From MWEH01 sp035409945 (GTDB taxonomy: Bacteria > Bacillota > Clostridia > Christensenellales > DTU072): 64,000 nucleotides of DNA. The notes under the pieces were generated by a model. That model was not told the origin of the DNA. It saw only the letters and a program-made list of their open reading frames with translations, and ran no database searches. A program made the translations under genes and the position numbers. Below are positions 56,306 to 64,000 of this stretch, piece by piece (within the stretch, counting starts at the first letter, position 1; each line of letters begins with the position of its first letter). The DNA is taken from contig DAONQC010000001.1 in the NCBI GenBank assembly GCA_035409945.1, positions 1 through 64,000 on the forward strand, given 5' to 3'.

Positions 56306-56349
56306 TGCATCTATTCGCAAAATCGGTATTTTGCGAATAGATGCAGGGG
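56297..56349. repeat. Perfect 18-bp inverted repeat upstream of the Xer gene (dif-like geometry)
   Basis: TGCATCTATTCGCAAAAT (56306-56323) and its exact reverse complement (56328-56345) flank CGGT. CCCC (56297-56300) and GGGG (56346-56349) extend the stem after a 5-nt one-sided bulge. The inner 28 bp can be read as two 11-bp arms around a 6-bp centre, the geometry of a Xer/dif site, although the sequence does not resemble the usual dif consensus. CCCCTATTTG recurs at about 56376-56385. No T run, so it is not a terminator. Confidence 0.6.
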
Positions 56350-56463
56350 TAATATGTTTGTTATTTTCCCTTTTCCCCTATTTGAGAATAAACATTTGCA
56401 TGCCTTTAAATTAAATATAAACAATAAATAATTCGCTTCTATTACAATTAATATGTTTAAATA

Positions 56464-56472
56464 TGGTATAAT
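56464..56472 (+). promoter_or_regulatory. Extended -10 promoter of the recombinase gene, leaderless
   Basis: TGGTATAAT (56464-56472) is an extended -10 element that ends 6 bp before the ATG (56479), so the transcript should begin at the start codon. No Shine-Dalgarno site. Confidence 0.65.
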
Positions 56473-56478
56473 AAATTT

Positions 56479-57561
56479 ATGGAAAAGACTAACTATTTTG
56501 AATTAAAAAAGTATAACCAATTATCTAAGTTAAATGATATTTTGGAAAATAATCTACCATTTTTTTGTAGGGAATTCTTCGTAGGAATTTCAATGCGTGT
56601 AGCATCATCAACTCAATTGAATTATGCTAGAGATTTAGTCATATTTTTCGATTTTCTTGTAAAAAAAATTAACCATTTCTATGGAAAATCCATAAACTCA
56701 ATAACATTGGCTGATTTAGATGCTTTAGAAAGTCAACATATAGAGTTTTATTTGAGTTATCTATCCTACTATAAATTTAATGGAAAAATCAGAACTAATA
56801 ATGAAAGAGGCAAAGCAAGAAAGCTAAGCGCTATTAAATCTATGTTAAATTATTTTTATAAGAGAGATTTAATTCAAGAAAATGTCAGTTTAAAAGTTGA
56901 TACTCCAAAAATTCACGATAAACCCATTATTCGTCTTGATAATGACGAAGTCGAATCAATGTTATCAGTAGTTGAAAAAGAATCTAAGTTTCATTCATCA
57001 CGTCAAGATAATTATAATTCAAGAGTTATTAAACGCGATACTGCCCTATTAACACTACTTTTAGGTACTGGTATAAGAGTTAGTGAATGCGTCGGTCTAA
57101 ATTTACTAGATATAGACTTTAAAAATAATGCCTTTAAAGTAACTCGAAAAGGTGGTAATATATCAGTGCTCTATTTTTCTAACGAAATTAAACAGGCACT
57201 TGATGACTATATTATATGGAGGTATGAACGATTGGCGAAAGCAAATAAACTCGATACGCCTGCTTTGTTTATAAGCCTTCAAAACAAGCGTATTACTACA
57301 CGCGCAGTTGAAAATATTGTAAAAAAATATGCGAAATTAATTTCTCCATTAAAATCTATATCTCCACATAAACTACGAAGCACATATGGTACTGCTTTAT
57401 ACAGAGAAACTAAAGATATCTTTATTGTAGCTGAAGTATTAGGACATAAGGATGTAAATACAACAAAAAAACATTATGCTGCTATATCTGAAGACATAAA
57501 AAAAGATGCTGCGACGAGAGTAAAATTACGTAGACATTCTCAAATAGACACAGACAAGTGA
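56479..57561 (+). CDS. Tyrosine recombinase, Xer-like
   Basis: Site-specific recombinase with all catalytic residues: Arg200, Lys224, His297, Arg300, His323 and the nucleophile Tyr333. The N-terminal SAM-like core-binding domain spans about 1-140. 360 aa, longer than XerC/XerD (about 300) and close to the single-recombinase XerS type (about 356). It lies in a housekeeping context beside lexA with no phage genes, so chromosome-dimer resolution is more likely than prophage integration. The inverted repeat upstream may be its site. Confidence 0.85.
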   Translation: MEKTNYFELKKYNQLSKLNDILENNLPFFCREFFVGISMRVASSTQLNYARDLVIFFDFLVKKINHFYGKSINSITLADLDALESQHIEFYLSYLSYYKFNGKIRTNNERGKARKLSAIKSMLNYFYKRDLIQENVSLKVDTPKIHDKPIIRLDNDEVESMLSVVEKESKFHSSRQDNYNSRVIKRDTALLTLLLGTGIRVSECVGLNLLDIDFKNNAFKVTRKGGNISVLYFSNEIKQALDDYIIWRYERLAKANKLDTPALFISLQNKRITTRAVENIVKKYAKLISPLKSISPHKLRSTYGTALYRETKDIFIVAEVLGHKDVNTTKKHYAAISEDIKKDAATRVKLRRHSQIDTDK

Positions 57562-57641
57562 AATTATTAATCAAGATTTAGAATCATTATTTACTTTAAT
57601 TAACGATAATTATTGAGAGTATAGCCAGAAGAGGACTTTAA

Positions 57642-58265
57642 ATGAAAAATGATATTATAACCAACAAATTAAATAAATTGAGGTTTTTTTTAAAGGAGTA
57701 TTTTATTAAAAACACCTATCCACCCACTATTAGAGAAATTTGTAACTATATGGGTTTCAAATCTACGTCCAGTGCACATAAATATCTTAGATTGTTAAGA
57801 GATTTAGGAGAGATATCGATTGATTCCAATATAAGTAGAGGTATTAAGCTAGAAAAGAACATTTTTGAATTGCCAGGAATTAATTTAGTCCCCCTACTTA
57901 GTAGTATTGTTTCGGGTCAACAGCTCTTCGCGGAGGAGTCATATACCAAGCATATTCCCCTTCCTCAATCATTTTTTGGTTACAATGATAATTTATTGTT
58001 GATTAAAGTTTCAGGTTCAAGCATGATAGATGTAGGCATTAATGATGGGGATTATATTGTAATTCATAAACAACCATTTGCTTCTAGCGGTGATATAATA
58101 GCTGCTTTAATTGACAACGAATATATAACAGTTAAAAGATATTATATAGACCATAATAACGTGGTTAGATTGCACCCTGAAAATAAAAACATGAGTGATG
58201 TTTATCCTGAAAACATTCAAGTTTTGGGTATAGTAAAAGGACTTATTCGTACAGAGGTAAAATAA
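57642..58265 (+). CDS. lexA: LexA repressor with a Ser-Gly cleavage site
   Basis: SOS repressor. N-terminal winged helix (about 1-70: TYPPTIREICNYMGFKSTSS), then an S24 peptidase domain. Catalytic Ser127 (SGSSM) and Lys165 (ITVKRYY) are present. The self-cleavage site, normally Ala-Gly, reads Ser91-Gly92 (SSIVSGQQ). 207 aa, normal. The downstream regulator's ATG overlaps its stop codon by one base (TAATG). Confidence 0.9.
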   Translation: MKNDIITNKLNKLRFFLKEYFIKNTYPPTIREICNYMGFKSTSSAHKYLRLLRDLGEISIDSNISRGIKLEKNIFELPGINLVPLLSSIVSGQQLFAEESYTKHIPLPQSFFGYNDNLLLIKVSGSSMIDVGINDGDYIVIHKQPFASSGDIIAALIDNEYITVKRYYIDHNNVVRLHPENKNMSDVYPENIQVLGIVKGLIRTEVK

Positions 58266-59647
58266 TGAATAAAATTAACACAATTAATACTGACTTATTT
58301 AGGAGTAGAGTGGACACGATTGTGTTGAATACCCTATCGGAAAAAGATAGGTATGGTTATGAAATTCTAGAAATAATCGCACAAAATTCAGTTAGTCACT
58401 ATGAAATTAAGCAATCAACATTATATAGTATTTTAAAACGACTAGAAAACTTAGAGTATATATCGTCATATGATGGACTCGAAACTAATGGCGCGCAACG
58501 TAAATACTATACTCTAACAGACAAAGGTAGAAGTTTTTTAGAAACACAGAAATATGAATGGGAGTATACAAGGACTCTATTAGACAAATTGGTTAGTAAT
58601 AAGCCTGTTGACTTAATTGATTCTTTATCCACATTCCCTTATAATCCAAATGATTTAAAGCCAAAGACGCCTAGAAAATCAAAATTACAAGGTCAACAGG
58701 AGTATGATGATAATATAAATATGCAACAAGATGCAAAAGATATGAATAATAATATTGATTTATCTACTGAAACAACAAGTTTTAACATAAATCAAACGCT
58801 AGAATCAGACATGAGTTTTAAAAATCAAAGGGAAAACAATCAATCACCATCTATGGAAGAACAATTAGAAAGAGAACGGGCCGAAAAGCTTTTAGGATTA
58901 GGAGTATACTTACCACTAGAATCAACTGATGTGTCCAATAAGAATGCTGACGACATAAACGTACAACCTACGCTTTCGACCATAGGAGTCGCAGAAAATA
59001 GTATAATAAATGCTACGCCAAGTTTAAACTATAGAGAAGCCCTAGGCTTATTATATACCGATGACAACAGTCTTTTTCATGATGGAGAGATTACTAATGA
59101 AGCAAACGAAGAGGCGCTGTATATCAAGGCTGAAAACTCTCGTTTCCCGCACTATAACGATATGAAAAAAAGGCTATTTGATGAAGGGTACACCGTAAAG
59201 ACATACAACAAGGCAAACTCTAGTAATTTTTATTATATGAACTATTATTATTCTAACAAACTATTTAGAGATTTAACACTTATTGTTTATATATTTTATG
59301 CTACCCTACTTACGATATTAAGCTTTTTGCCCGAAGCATTACAATTGTCAAGACCTTCTTTTTTATCCGCACTAGGTATTGGGTTAATAGTTCCAACAGT
59401 TAGATTATTAATATATTTACAAAACCCACTCAAGAGAATAAGAGCAAAATTTAACGCATTAAAAATAATATTATATTTTACCCTATGGATGACTTTTTCA
59501 GTATTAATAATTTTTCTTATCAATTTAATAAATGATACAATTTGTGATAGTTTATATTTAGTATTTATTCTATACTCAAGCATACCATTTGCAATGCTAA
59601 TATACTATTTGATGTTTAGATCAAATAAATATCATTTAAAGAAATAG
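58265..59647 (+). CDS. Membrane-anchored PadR-type regulator
   Basis: Residues about 12-105 form a PadR winged helix: VDTIVLNTLSEKDRYGYEI, STLYSILKRLENLEYI, and RKYYTLTDKGRSFL. A long polar, Asn/Gln-rich linker (about 125-330) follows, then four hydrophobic helices (about 336-355, 365-385, 399-422, 428-450). PadR proteins are normally soluble and about 110-180 aa, so a DNA-binding head on a four-helix membrane domain is unusual. GAGG lies 7 bp before the ATG, and the start overlaps the lexA stop. Ligand and target are unknown. Confidence 0.78.
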   Translation: MNKINTINTDLFRSRVDTIVLNTLSEKDRYGYEILEIIAQNSVSHYEIKQSTLYSILKRLENLEYISSYDGLETNGAQRKYYTLTDKGRSFLETQKYEWEYTRTLLDKLVSNKPVDLIDSLSTFPYNPNDLKPKTPRKSKLQGQQEYDDNINMQQDAKDMNNNIDLSTETTSFNINQTLESDMSFKNQRENNQSPSMEEQLERERAEKLLGLGVYLPLESTDVSNKNADDINVQPTLSTIGVAENSIINATPSLNYREALGLLYTDDNSLFHDGEITNEANEEALYIKAENSRFPHYNDMKKRLFDEGYTVKTYNKANSSNFYYMNYYYSNKLFRDLTLIVYIFYATLLTILSFLPEALQLSRPSFLSALGIGLIVPTVRLLIYLQNPLKRIRAKFNALKIILYFTLWMTFSVLIIFLINLINDTICDSLYLVFILYSSIPFAMLIYYLMFRSNKYHLKK

Positions 59648-59655
59648 AAATATTG

Positions 59656-60105
59656 CTATCTGTTATTTGATTTAGTCAAAGATTCTCTTCGAGCCATTTC
59701 ATCACATTTATTGTTATATTGGTTATCAGAATGCCCTTTTACTTTATTAAATGTAACGATATGAGGCTGTATTGCATAAACAAGCCTTTCCCATAGATCT
59801 TTATTTTTGACTGGTTGGCGAGTTTTTGTTTTCCAATCATTATTTTTCCAGTTAGTAATCCACCCTTCTTGAAATGCATTTACTAAATATGCACTATCTG
59901 AGTATAAATTTACAAAACACGGTTCTTTTAAAGCCTCAATACCTTTTATTGCAGCAAGTAATTCCATTCTATTATTTGTTGTTTCCGGCACGTTACCATA
60001 TAAGATTTTTTCATGTTGTTGATAAATTAAGATTGCACACCATCCACCGTTTCCAGGGTTACCGCTACAGGCTCCATCAGTATAAATATCTACTCTTTTA
60101 TTCAT
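59656..60105 (-). CDS. rnhA: Ribonuclease HI
   Basis: Removes RNA from RNA-DNA hybrids. Metal ligands Asp10 (YTDGACSGNPG), Glu48 (NRMELLA), Asp70 (YSDSAYL) and Asp135 (CDEMAR), with His125 in KVKGHSDN. 149 aa, the E. coli-like size. It converges on the PadR-type gene with only 8 bp between stops, and its ATG overlaps the proC stop. Confidence 0.94.
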   Translation of the reverse strand: MNKRVDIYTDGACSGNPGNGGWCAILIYQQHEKILYGNVPETTNNRMELLAAIKGIEALKEPCFVNLYSDSAYLVNAFQEGWITNWKNNDWKTKTRQPVKNKDLWERLVYAIQPHIVTFNKVKGHSDNQYNNKCDEMARRESLTKSNNR

Positions 60106-60917
60106 TGTTTAACCTCTGAGAGTTGTTTTGATCGTGCAGCACAGGCTTTAACGCCATTCAGTATAATCTCATCCAAGTTTTCAGTTCGGAACACATTAAT
60201 AGCTTCTACAGTTGTTCCACCTTTGCTGGAAACTTTTGTAATTAATTCTTCTAATGAATCTTTAGAATTAATAGCGAACAGAGTACTTCCTAGAAAAGTA
60301 TTAAATACAAGTTTACTACTGATTTCCTGCGTGAGCCCAACATCAACGCCTGCATCAATTAATGACTTTAAAAAGTAGAATACATATGCTGGTCCACTAC
60401 CGCTAATGCTTGTAAGGGCATCAAATTGATGTTCAGGAATTTCAATGGTTTCACCACATACATTAAAGATACTATTAATAAGGTTCATTTCTTGACGATT
60501 ACACGTATTAGGATAGGTAATACCTATAGTACCATTTCCATCTAGGCAGGGCAAGTTGGGCATTGCTCTGATAATAGGTCCATTAAAATTCGTAACTTCT
60601 CTAATTTTTGCAATACTTACTCCAGCCATAATTGATACAATATATTGCGATAATATGCTTTTATTACTAAATGAAAGCTGGGAAAATGTTTGTGGTTTGA
60701 TGGCAAAAAAAGTAATATTTGCTTTATTTAATACATCATCAATATTCGTTGTTGTATTAAAACCCAAACTTTCATAATATGATAATTTATTTAAATCGGT
60801 ATCGCATATGATGATATTATTGCTATCTAGATTAACTAAATGCTTATTCTGAAAAACATTATTAATTATTGCACCACCCATATTGCCTGCACCAACGAAC
60901 CCTATTTCAAATCTCAT
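60102..60917 (-). CDS. proC: Pyrroline-5-carboxylate reductase
   Basis: Last step of proline synthesis. N-terminal Rossmann motif IGFVGAGNMGGAI, then RAMPNLPC and the C-terminal ISGSGPAYVFYFLKSLIDAG and SSKGGTTVEAI. The frame stays open to 61064 across the tRNA-Trp gene on the other strand. AAGGAGCG just before ATG 60917 fixes the start at MRFEIGF, giving 271 aa. Confidence 0.95.
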   Translation of the reverse strand: MRFEIGFVGAGNMGGAIINNVFQNKHLVNLDSNNIIICDTDLNKLSYYESLGFNTTTNIDDVLNKANITFFAIKPQTFSQLSFSNKSILSQYIVSIMAGVSIAKIREVTNFNGPIIRAMPNLPCLDGNGTIGITYPNTCNRQEMNLINSIFNVCGETIEIPEHQFDALTSISGSGPAYVFYFLKSLIDAGVDVGLTQEISSKLVFNTFLGSTLFAINSKDSLEELITKVSSKGGTTVEAINVFRTENLDEIILNGVKACAARSKQLSEVKQ

Positions 60918-60934
60918 AAGACGCTCCTTTTTCA

Positions 60935-60964
60935 TTGACATAATATCTTTTAAATATATATAAT
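60935..60964 (+). promoter_or_regulatory. tRNA-Trp promoter
   Basis: Perfect TTGACA (60935-60940) and TATAAT (60959-60964) with an 18-bp spacer; the tRNA begins 13 bp after the -10. Divergent from proC. Confidence 0.88.
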
Positions 60965-60977
60965 AAACATTAGTTAA

Positions 60978-61053
60978 AGGGGAGTGGCTCAATTGGTAGA
61001 GCATCGGTCTCCAAAACCGACGGTTGCGTGTTCGAGTCGCGTCTCCCCTGCCA
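60978..61053 (+). tRNA. tRNA-Trp (anticodon CCA)
   Basis: Acceptor AGGGGAG/CTCCCCT, D-arm with GGTAGAGC, anticodon stem TCGGT/ACCGA enclosing CTCCAAA (anticodon CCA), T-arm with TTCGAGT, discriminator G and an encoded CCA end. Confidence 0.96.
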
Positions 61054-61056
61054 ACC

Positions 61057-61092
61057 ATGTCCATTATGTAACTACATAATGGACATTTTTAT
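61057..61092 (+). terminator. Intrinsic terminator after tRNA-Trp
   Basis: ATGTCCATTATGTA (61057-61070) and TACATAATGGACAT (61073-61086) are perfectly complementary, followed by TTTTATT. Confidence 0.88.
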
Positions 61093-61226
61093 TACTATAA
61101 CATACTCGATTATAACATTTTGTTTTATTACATAAAAGTATATTTACTAAATGAATTTTCAATTTTACTAGATATAATTATGCTTGTGTAATGCCAGACA
61201 GCTTATATTATGTTATATACGGTAAC

Positions 61227-61269
61227 AAAAAAACAAAAGCCAGAAAAATTATGAATTATTCTGGCTTTT
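61227..61269 (-). terminator. Intrinsic terminator of the ispH-S1 transcript
   Basis: On the minus strand AAAAGCCAGAA pairs with TTCTGGCTTTT (61235-61245/61259-61269) and runs into TTTTGTTTTTTT. Confidence 0.87.
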
Positions 61270-61298
61270 AGTTTAGTTATAATGGAATGGATTTTTTA

Positions 61299-63575
61299 TT
61301 ACTTATTATTTTTATCCTCTTGTAGCTGTTTAAACAATTTTTGACCTTGTTCGGTATCACCAAATGTTGCTCCTGTAGTAGTGCTTGAAATATAACTACT
61401 ATCGGAATCATTATTATTTTCTTTTTTCTTTGTTTTTGGTTTTGCCTTGGATTCTTCTCTGCTAACCTTGACTGCTTCTTTATCCAATTTGTTTTTCAAT
61501 AGTCTATTTTCATCGTGTTCTGGCTTTTCAATAAGTTCTTTTATGCTAAGGCTAATTTTATTCTTATCATATTTAGTTACTTTTGCTTTAATAGTATCTC
61601 CTACTTTAAGAAAATCATTTATATCTTCGACGCGCTGATGTGCAATCTGTGATATATGAACTAAACCATCAATGTTTTCTCCCATAGATACAAAAGCACC
61701 AAATGGCATAATTCGTTCTACTTTGCCTTCAACAGTAGATCCAACTGGATATTTTTCTTCAATAATTTCAATTGGGGATTTTTGGAGTTCTCTATAACTT
61801 AAAGAAACTTTATTTGTAGCCCTGTCAGCTTCCTTTACAATAAAATCGTACTCTTCTCCTTCAGTAAGGACTTCGGATGGATCTTTGATTCTATTCCAAC
61901 TTAATTCGGAAATATGTGCCAAACAGTCATGTCCATTAACAGAAACAAAAGCTCCAAAAGGATGGTTGTTTTTCTTTCCAAATCTTACGACTGTACCTTT
62001 AACTACATTACCAACAACAGCAACTTCATTCCAAAAAGCATCTTCTTTTTCTTGTAATATTTCTTTTTGTCCTGCATGCAATACCTTGTTCGATTTGATA
62101 TGTTTTTTAGTTCCTTCTTTTGGTTCCTCATCATCTTCTGTCAATAGTCTTAGTGTTAGAGTTTTGCCAATATATTGATCAAGTTTTCCTTTAACACCGT
62201 TTAACTCAATTTTACTTTTTGGCACAAAAACTTTATATCTTCCAACTTCACAAAGCAATTTAGTTTCGTTTCTATTTACTCCTGTGCATTTAAGTTCGAC
62301 ATCGTGACCTTGTTTAAGTAACTCTATTTTTTCTTCTTCTTTTATGATTGCTACACATTTAATGTGCGAGAATAAAATTTGATGTTTTTGTTCGGTATTG
62401 ATCACAACCGCCAGTATGTCATCGCCCTCTTTTATATCAGCATCTGGGTCGATTTCATCCTTTTCTATGATGCCTAAATCATTCTTTATACTTCCATCAC
62501 CGTAAGATACTTGTAATCTCCCCTCGTCATCGATTGCAACAACATGAACTGATTTGATGTCTCCTATATTTAATTGTTTCGAATTGTTTGGAACTGGCAT
62601 AGACATGACTTTATCCATAAATTCATTTTGTTGGTCTGAACTATTTACTTCAGGTGTTCTGATATTGACTTCGTTATTAGTGTTAGATTCGTCAGTATCA
62701 ACGATTTCGATGTTTGTGCTTTCTTCTTTCATTAATTTAATAACCTCCAAAACCAACCCATTTGGGGTCGATGCTCCAGTAAAAATACCGATGTTTTTAT
62801 TATTCATTATCTCTTTCAAATTTATATTTAACTCGTCTAAATTTGAAATGAAATAGACTTTATTGCAATTAGCTCTTGCGATGTTATAAAGCTCTACCGT
62901 ATTATTGCTTGCTTTATCACCTAATATAATCATTACATCTGATAATGATAATACTTTACTGCAACTATCTCTTCTTGCTAAAGTAGTATAACAAATGCTA
63001 TTGAATATATCAACTGATTTATTATCTTTTATCGCAATAGATTGCAAGTTATTTAATAAATAGGAGATATCTTTTGTTGAGAAAGTTGTTTGAAATACAA
63101 TATAAAATTTGTCTGATAATGTTAAAAAAGTAAAGTCATTAATATCTTCTATAATAACTGCATTTTTAGCTATGGAGGCAATGCCCTTTACTTCGGGATG
63201 ATTAGGATTTCCATATATTATAATTTGAAAACCATTATTGCTATATTGTAAAACATTTTTATGTATTATTTTAACCGATGGACATGTAGCATCTATTAAT
63301 TTACAGTTTTTTTCTTTTAATAAATCAAGTGTAGATGATTCACAACCGTGTGCTCTTATTAGCACCGTTGAATTATTTGGAATTTCATCTGCCTTTTCAA
63401 CTGTTATTAATCCTTTTTCGGATAGTTGTGAAATTACGATTTCATTATGTATTATAGACCCAATACTATATAAGAATTGGTTATGTTTATCAAGGAATTG
63501 TTTTGCAAGAGTCACAGCGTTAGCTACTCCCCCACAAAATCCTATAGATTTACTAGCTATTATAATTCTGTGCAT
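61299..63575 (-). CDS. ispH: IspH-S1 fusion: HMBPP reductase plus S1-domain RNA-binding protein
   Basis: 758 residues. The N-terminal half (about 1-285) is IspH/LytB, the last enzyme of the MEP isoprenoid pathway: the Fe-S ligands Cys14, Cys98 and Cys195 and His43/His76 are in place, and ASTPNGLVLEVI is present. After a linker, four S1 RNA-binding repeats follow (about 337-405, 415-490, 518-590, 605-680). The last two are the most canonical, with FGAFVSVNGHDCLAHISEL- and PFGAFVSMGENIDGLVHIS-type motifs. A Lys-rich tail ends it. This fusion is known in Clostridia. Its start overlaps cmk by 16 bp. Confidence 0.94.
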   Translation of the reverse strand: MHRIIIASKSIGFCGGVANAVTLAKQFLDKHNQFLYSIGSIIHNEIVISQLSEKGLITVEKADEIPNNSTVLIRAHGCESSTLDLLKEKNCKLIDATCPSVKIIHKNVLQYSNNGFQIIIYGNPNHPEVKGIASIAKNAVIIEDINDFTFLTLSDKFYIVFQTTFSTKDISYLLNNLQSIAIKDNKSVDIFNSICYTTLARRDSCSKVLSLSDVMIILGDKASNNTVELYNIARANCNKVYFISNLDELNINLKEIMNNKNIGIFTGASTPNGLVLEVIKLMKEESTNIEIVDTDESNTNNEVNIRTPEVNSSDQQNEFMDKVMSMPVPNNSKQLNIGDIKSVHVVAIDDEGRLQVSYGDGSIKNDLGIIEKDEIDPDADIKEGDDILAVVINTEQKHQILFSHIKCVAIIKEEEKIELLKQGHDVELKCTGVNRNETKLLCEVGRYKVFVPKSKIELNGVKGKLDQYIGKTLTLRLLTEDDEEPKEGTKKHIKSNKVLHAGQKEILQEKEDAFWNEVAVVGNVVKGTVVRFGKKNNHPFGAFVSVNGHDCLAHISELSWNRIKDPSEVLTEGEEYDFIVKEADRATNKVSLSYRELQKSPIEIIEEKYPVGSTVEGKVERIMPFGAFVSMGENIDGLVHISQIAHQRVEDINDFLKVGDTIKAKVTKYDKNKISLSIKELIEKPEHDENRLLKNKLDKEAVKVSREESKAKPKTKKKENNNDSDSSYISSTTTGATFGDTEQGQKLFKQLQEDKNNK

Positions 63576-64000
63576 ATTTTCTCAATCCTTGCAACTACTT
63601 CATCAATACTTAAACCGCTAGTATCAATCTGAACCGCATCTTCAGTACAAATCAAAGGCGCAAAATCACGTGTCATATCTTGATGATCTCTGGTTTTAAT
63701 TTCTTGTAAAATTGTTTGAAAGTTATCTTCTGCACCTTTTTCCATGAGTTCTTTATTTCGTCTCTGCGCTCTGACTTCTGGTTTAGCTGTCAAGTAAATT
63801 TTAACGTTGGCATTTGGTAGTACATAACTTCCAATATCTCTCCCATCTAATACGCAATTACATTGCGCTGCAATCTCACGCTGAATAGTTACAAGTTTTA
63901 TTCTTACAATAGGATTTTTTGAAATGGTTGAAGCGCCCATGCTAATTTCATTTGTACGTATTTTATTAGTAACATCGATACCGTTTATAAAGACATGTTG
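63560..64000 (-). CDS. cmk: Cytidylate kinase, N-terminus beyond the window
   Basis: Phosphorylates CMP/dCMP. Reading in frame from the window edge gives INGIDVTNKIRTNEISMGAS, then VLDGRDIGSYVLPNANVKIYLTA and RAQRRNKELMEKG, all hallmarks of bacterial Cmk. About 147 residues are visible; the P-loop part lies beyond 64000, so the internal ATG at 63940 is not the true start. Upstream of ispH-S1, as in many Clostridia. Confidence 0.93.
   Translation of the reverse strand, partial: QHVFINGIDVTNKIRTNEISMGASTISKNPIVRIKLVTIQREIAAQCNCVLDGRDIGSYVLPNANVKIYLTAKPEVRAQRRNKELMEKGAEDNFQTILQEIKTRDHQDMTRDFAPLICTEDAVQIDTSGLSIDEVVARIEKICTEL

Noticed and set aside
56225..56431. 68-residue frame running through the inverted repeat
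   Set aside because: It starts at TTG without a Shine-Dalgarno site, has no family resemblance, and reads straight through a perfect 18-bp palindrome.
56479..57561. Recombinase as a prophage or integrative-element integrase
   Set aside because: No phage, excisionase or mobilisation genes nearby; neighbours are housekeeping genes and the catalytic layout fits Xer-like proteins.
60918..61064. N-terminal extension of proC to 61064
   Set aside because: It would run antisense through tRNA-Trp; a clear Shine-Dalgarno site precedes ATG 60917.

Overview
The window is chromosomal core sequence from a low-GC Gram-positive bacterium, most likely an uncultured or host-associated member of the Clostridia (Bacillota). 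The evidence is the strong AT bias, Shine-Dalgarno sites of the GGAGG type, and family-typical gene blocks: tig-clpP-clpX-engB, nusB-xseA-xseB-ispA-...-nadK-argR-recN, miaB-mutS-mutL-miaA, and an IspH-S1 fusion next to cmk. Almost every gene lies on the + strand, as expected for one replichore. The exceptions are an HtrA-like protease and the rnhA/proC and ispH-S1/cmk groups near the right end. I see no prophage, CRISPR array, rRNA or insertion sequence. The annotation corrects many start codons: several long frames begin at upstream TTG or GTG codons, while a Shine-Dalgarno site points to an internal ATG.

Layout. 0-3 kb: LemA, a DUF2207 membrane protein and tRNA-Gly(CCC). 3-6 kb: a large SARP/STAND-like transcription factor with degenerate nucleotide-binding motifs. 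6-12.4 kb: rluA-like, nth, obgE, a nadD-yqeK fusion, rsfS, an ECF S component, tsaE and a tsaB-rimI fusion. 12.4-17.7 kb: tig, clpP, clpX, engB and a metallophosphoesterase. 18-22.6 kb: a stripped-down division cluster (mraZ, rsmH, two small membrane proteins, a divergent ftsA, ftsZ) without the usual mur/fts genes. 22.6-28.5 kb: nrdR, RNase P RNA, rarA, rubrerythrin, ruvX, DUF1292, a lipoprotein cyclophilin and an MBG-domain membrane protein. 28.8-31.1 kb: rpsB-tsf-pyrH. 31.2-34.2 kb: HtrA-like lipoprotein (minus strand), Xaa-Pro peptidase, efp. 34.4-42 kb: asp23/yqhY, nusB, xseA, xseB, ispA, a 0.57-kb structured RNA, oapA, nadK, argR, recN. 42-56 kb: pheST, cysteine desulfurase-thiI, miaB-mutS-mutL-miaA and a methionine gamma-lyase family protein. 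56-59.6 kb: a long perfect inverted repeat, a Xer-like recombinase, lexA and a membrane-anchored PadR-type regulator. 59.6-64 kb: rnhA, proC, tRNA-Trp, ispH-S1 and cmk (cut by the window edge).

The most interesting element is at 37493-38836. A roughly 573-nt intergenic segment has its own sigma-A-type promoter and perfectly complementary 9-nt ends. It sits between ispA and a four-helix membrane protein that carries a DxxxD motif. Position, size and partner match OLE RNA and OapA, the ornate large RNA-protein complex of some Firmicutes.

Other points worth a second look: four promoters whose -10 box lies so close to an unled ATG that the mRNAs should be leaderless or nearly so; an 18-bp perfect palindrome at the predicted clpP start point; a dif-like perfect inverted repeat upstream of the Xer gene; a LexA with Ser-Gly instead of Ala-Gly at the cleavage site; the lexA-PadR membrane regulator pair; unexplained structured regions before tig and rpsB; and possible microproteins in the division cluster and before the phosphoesterase.
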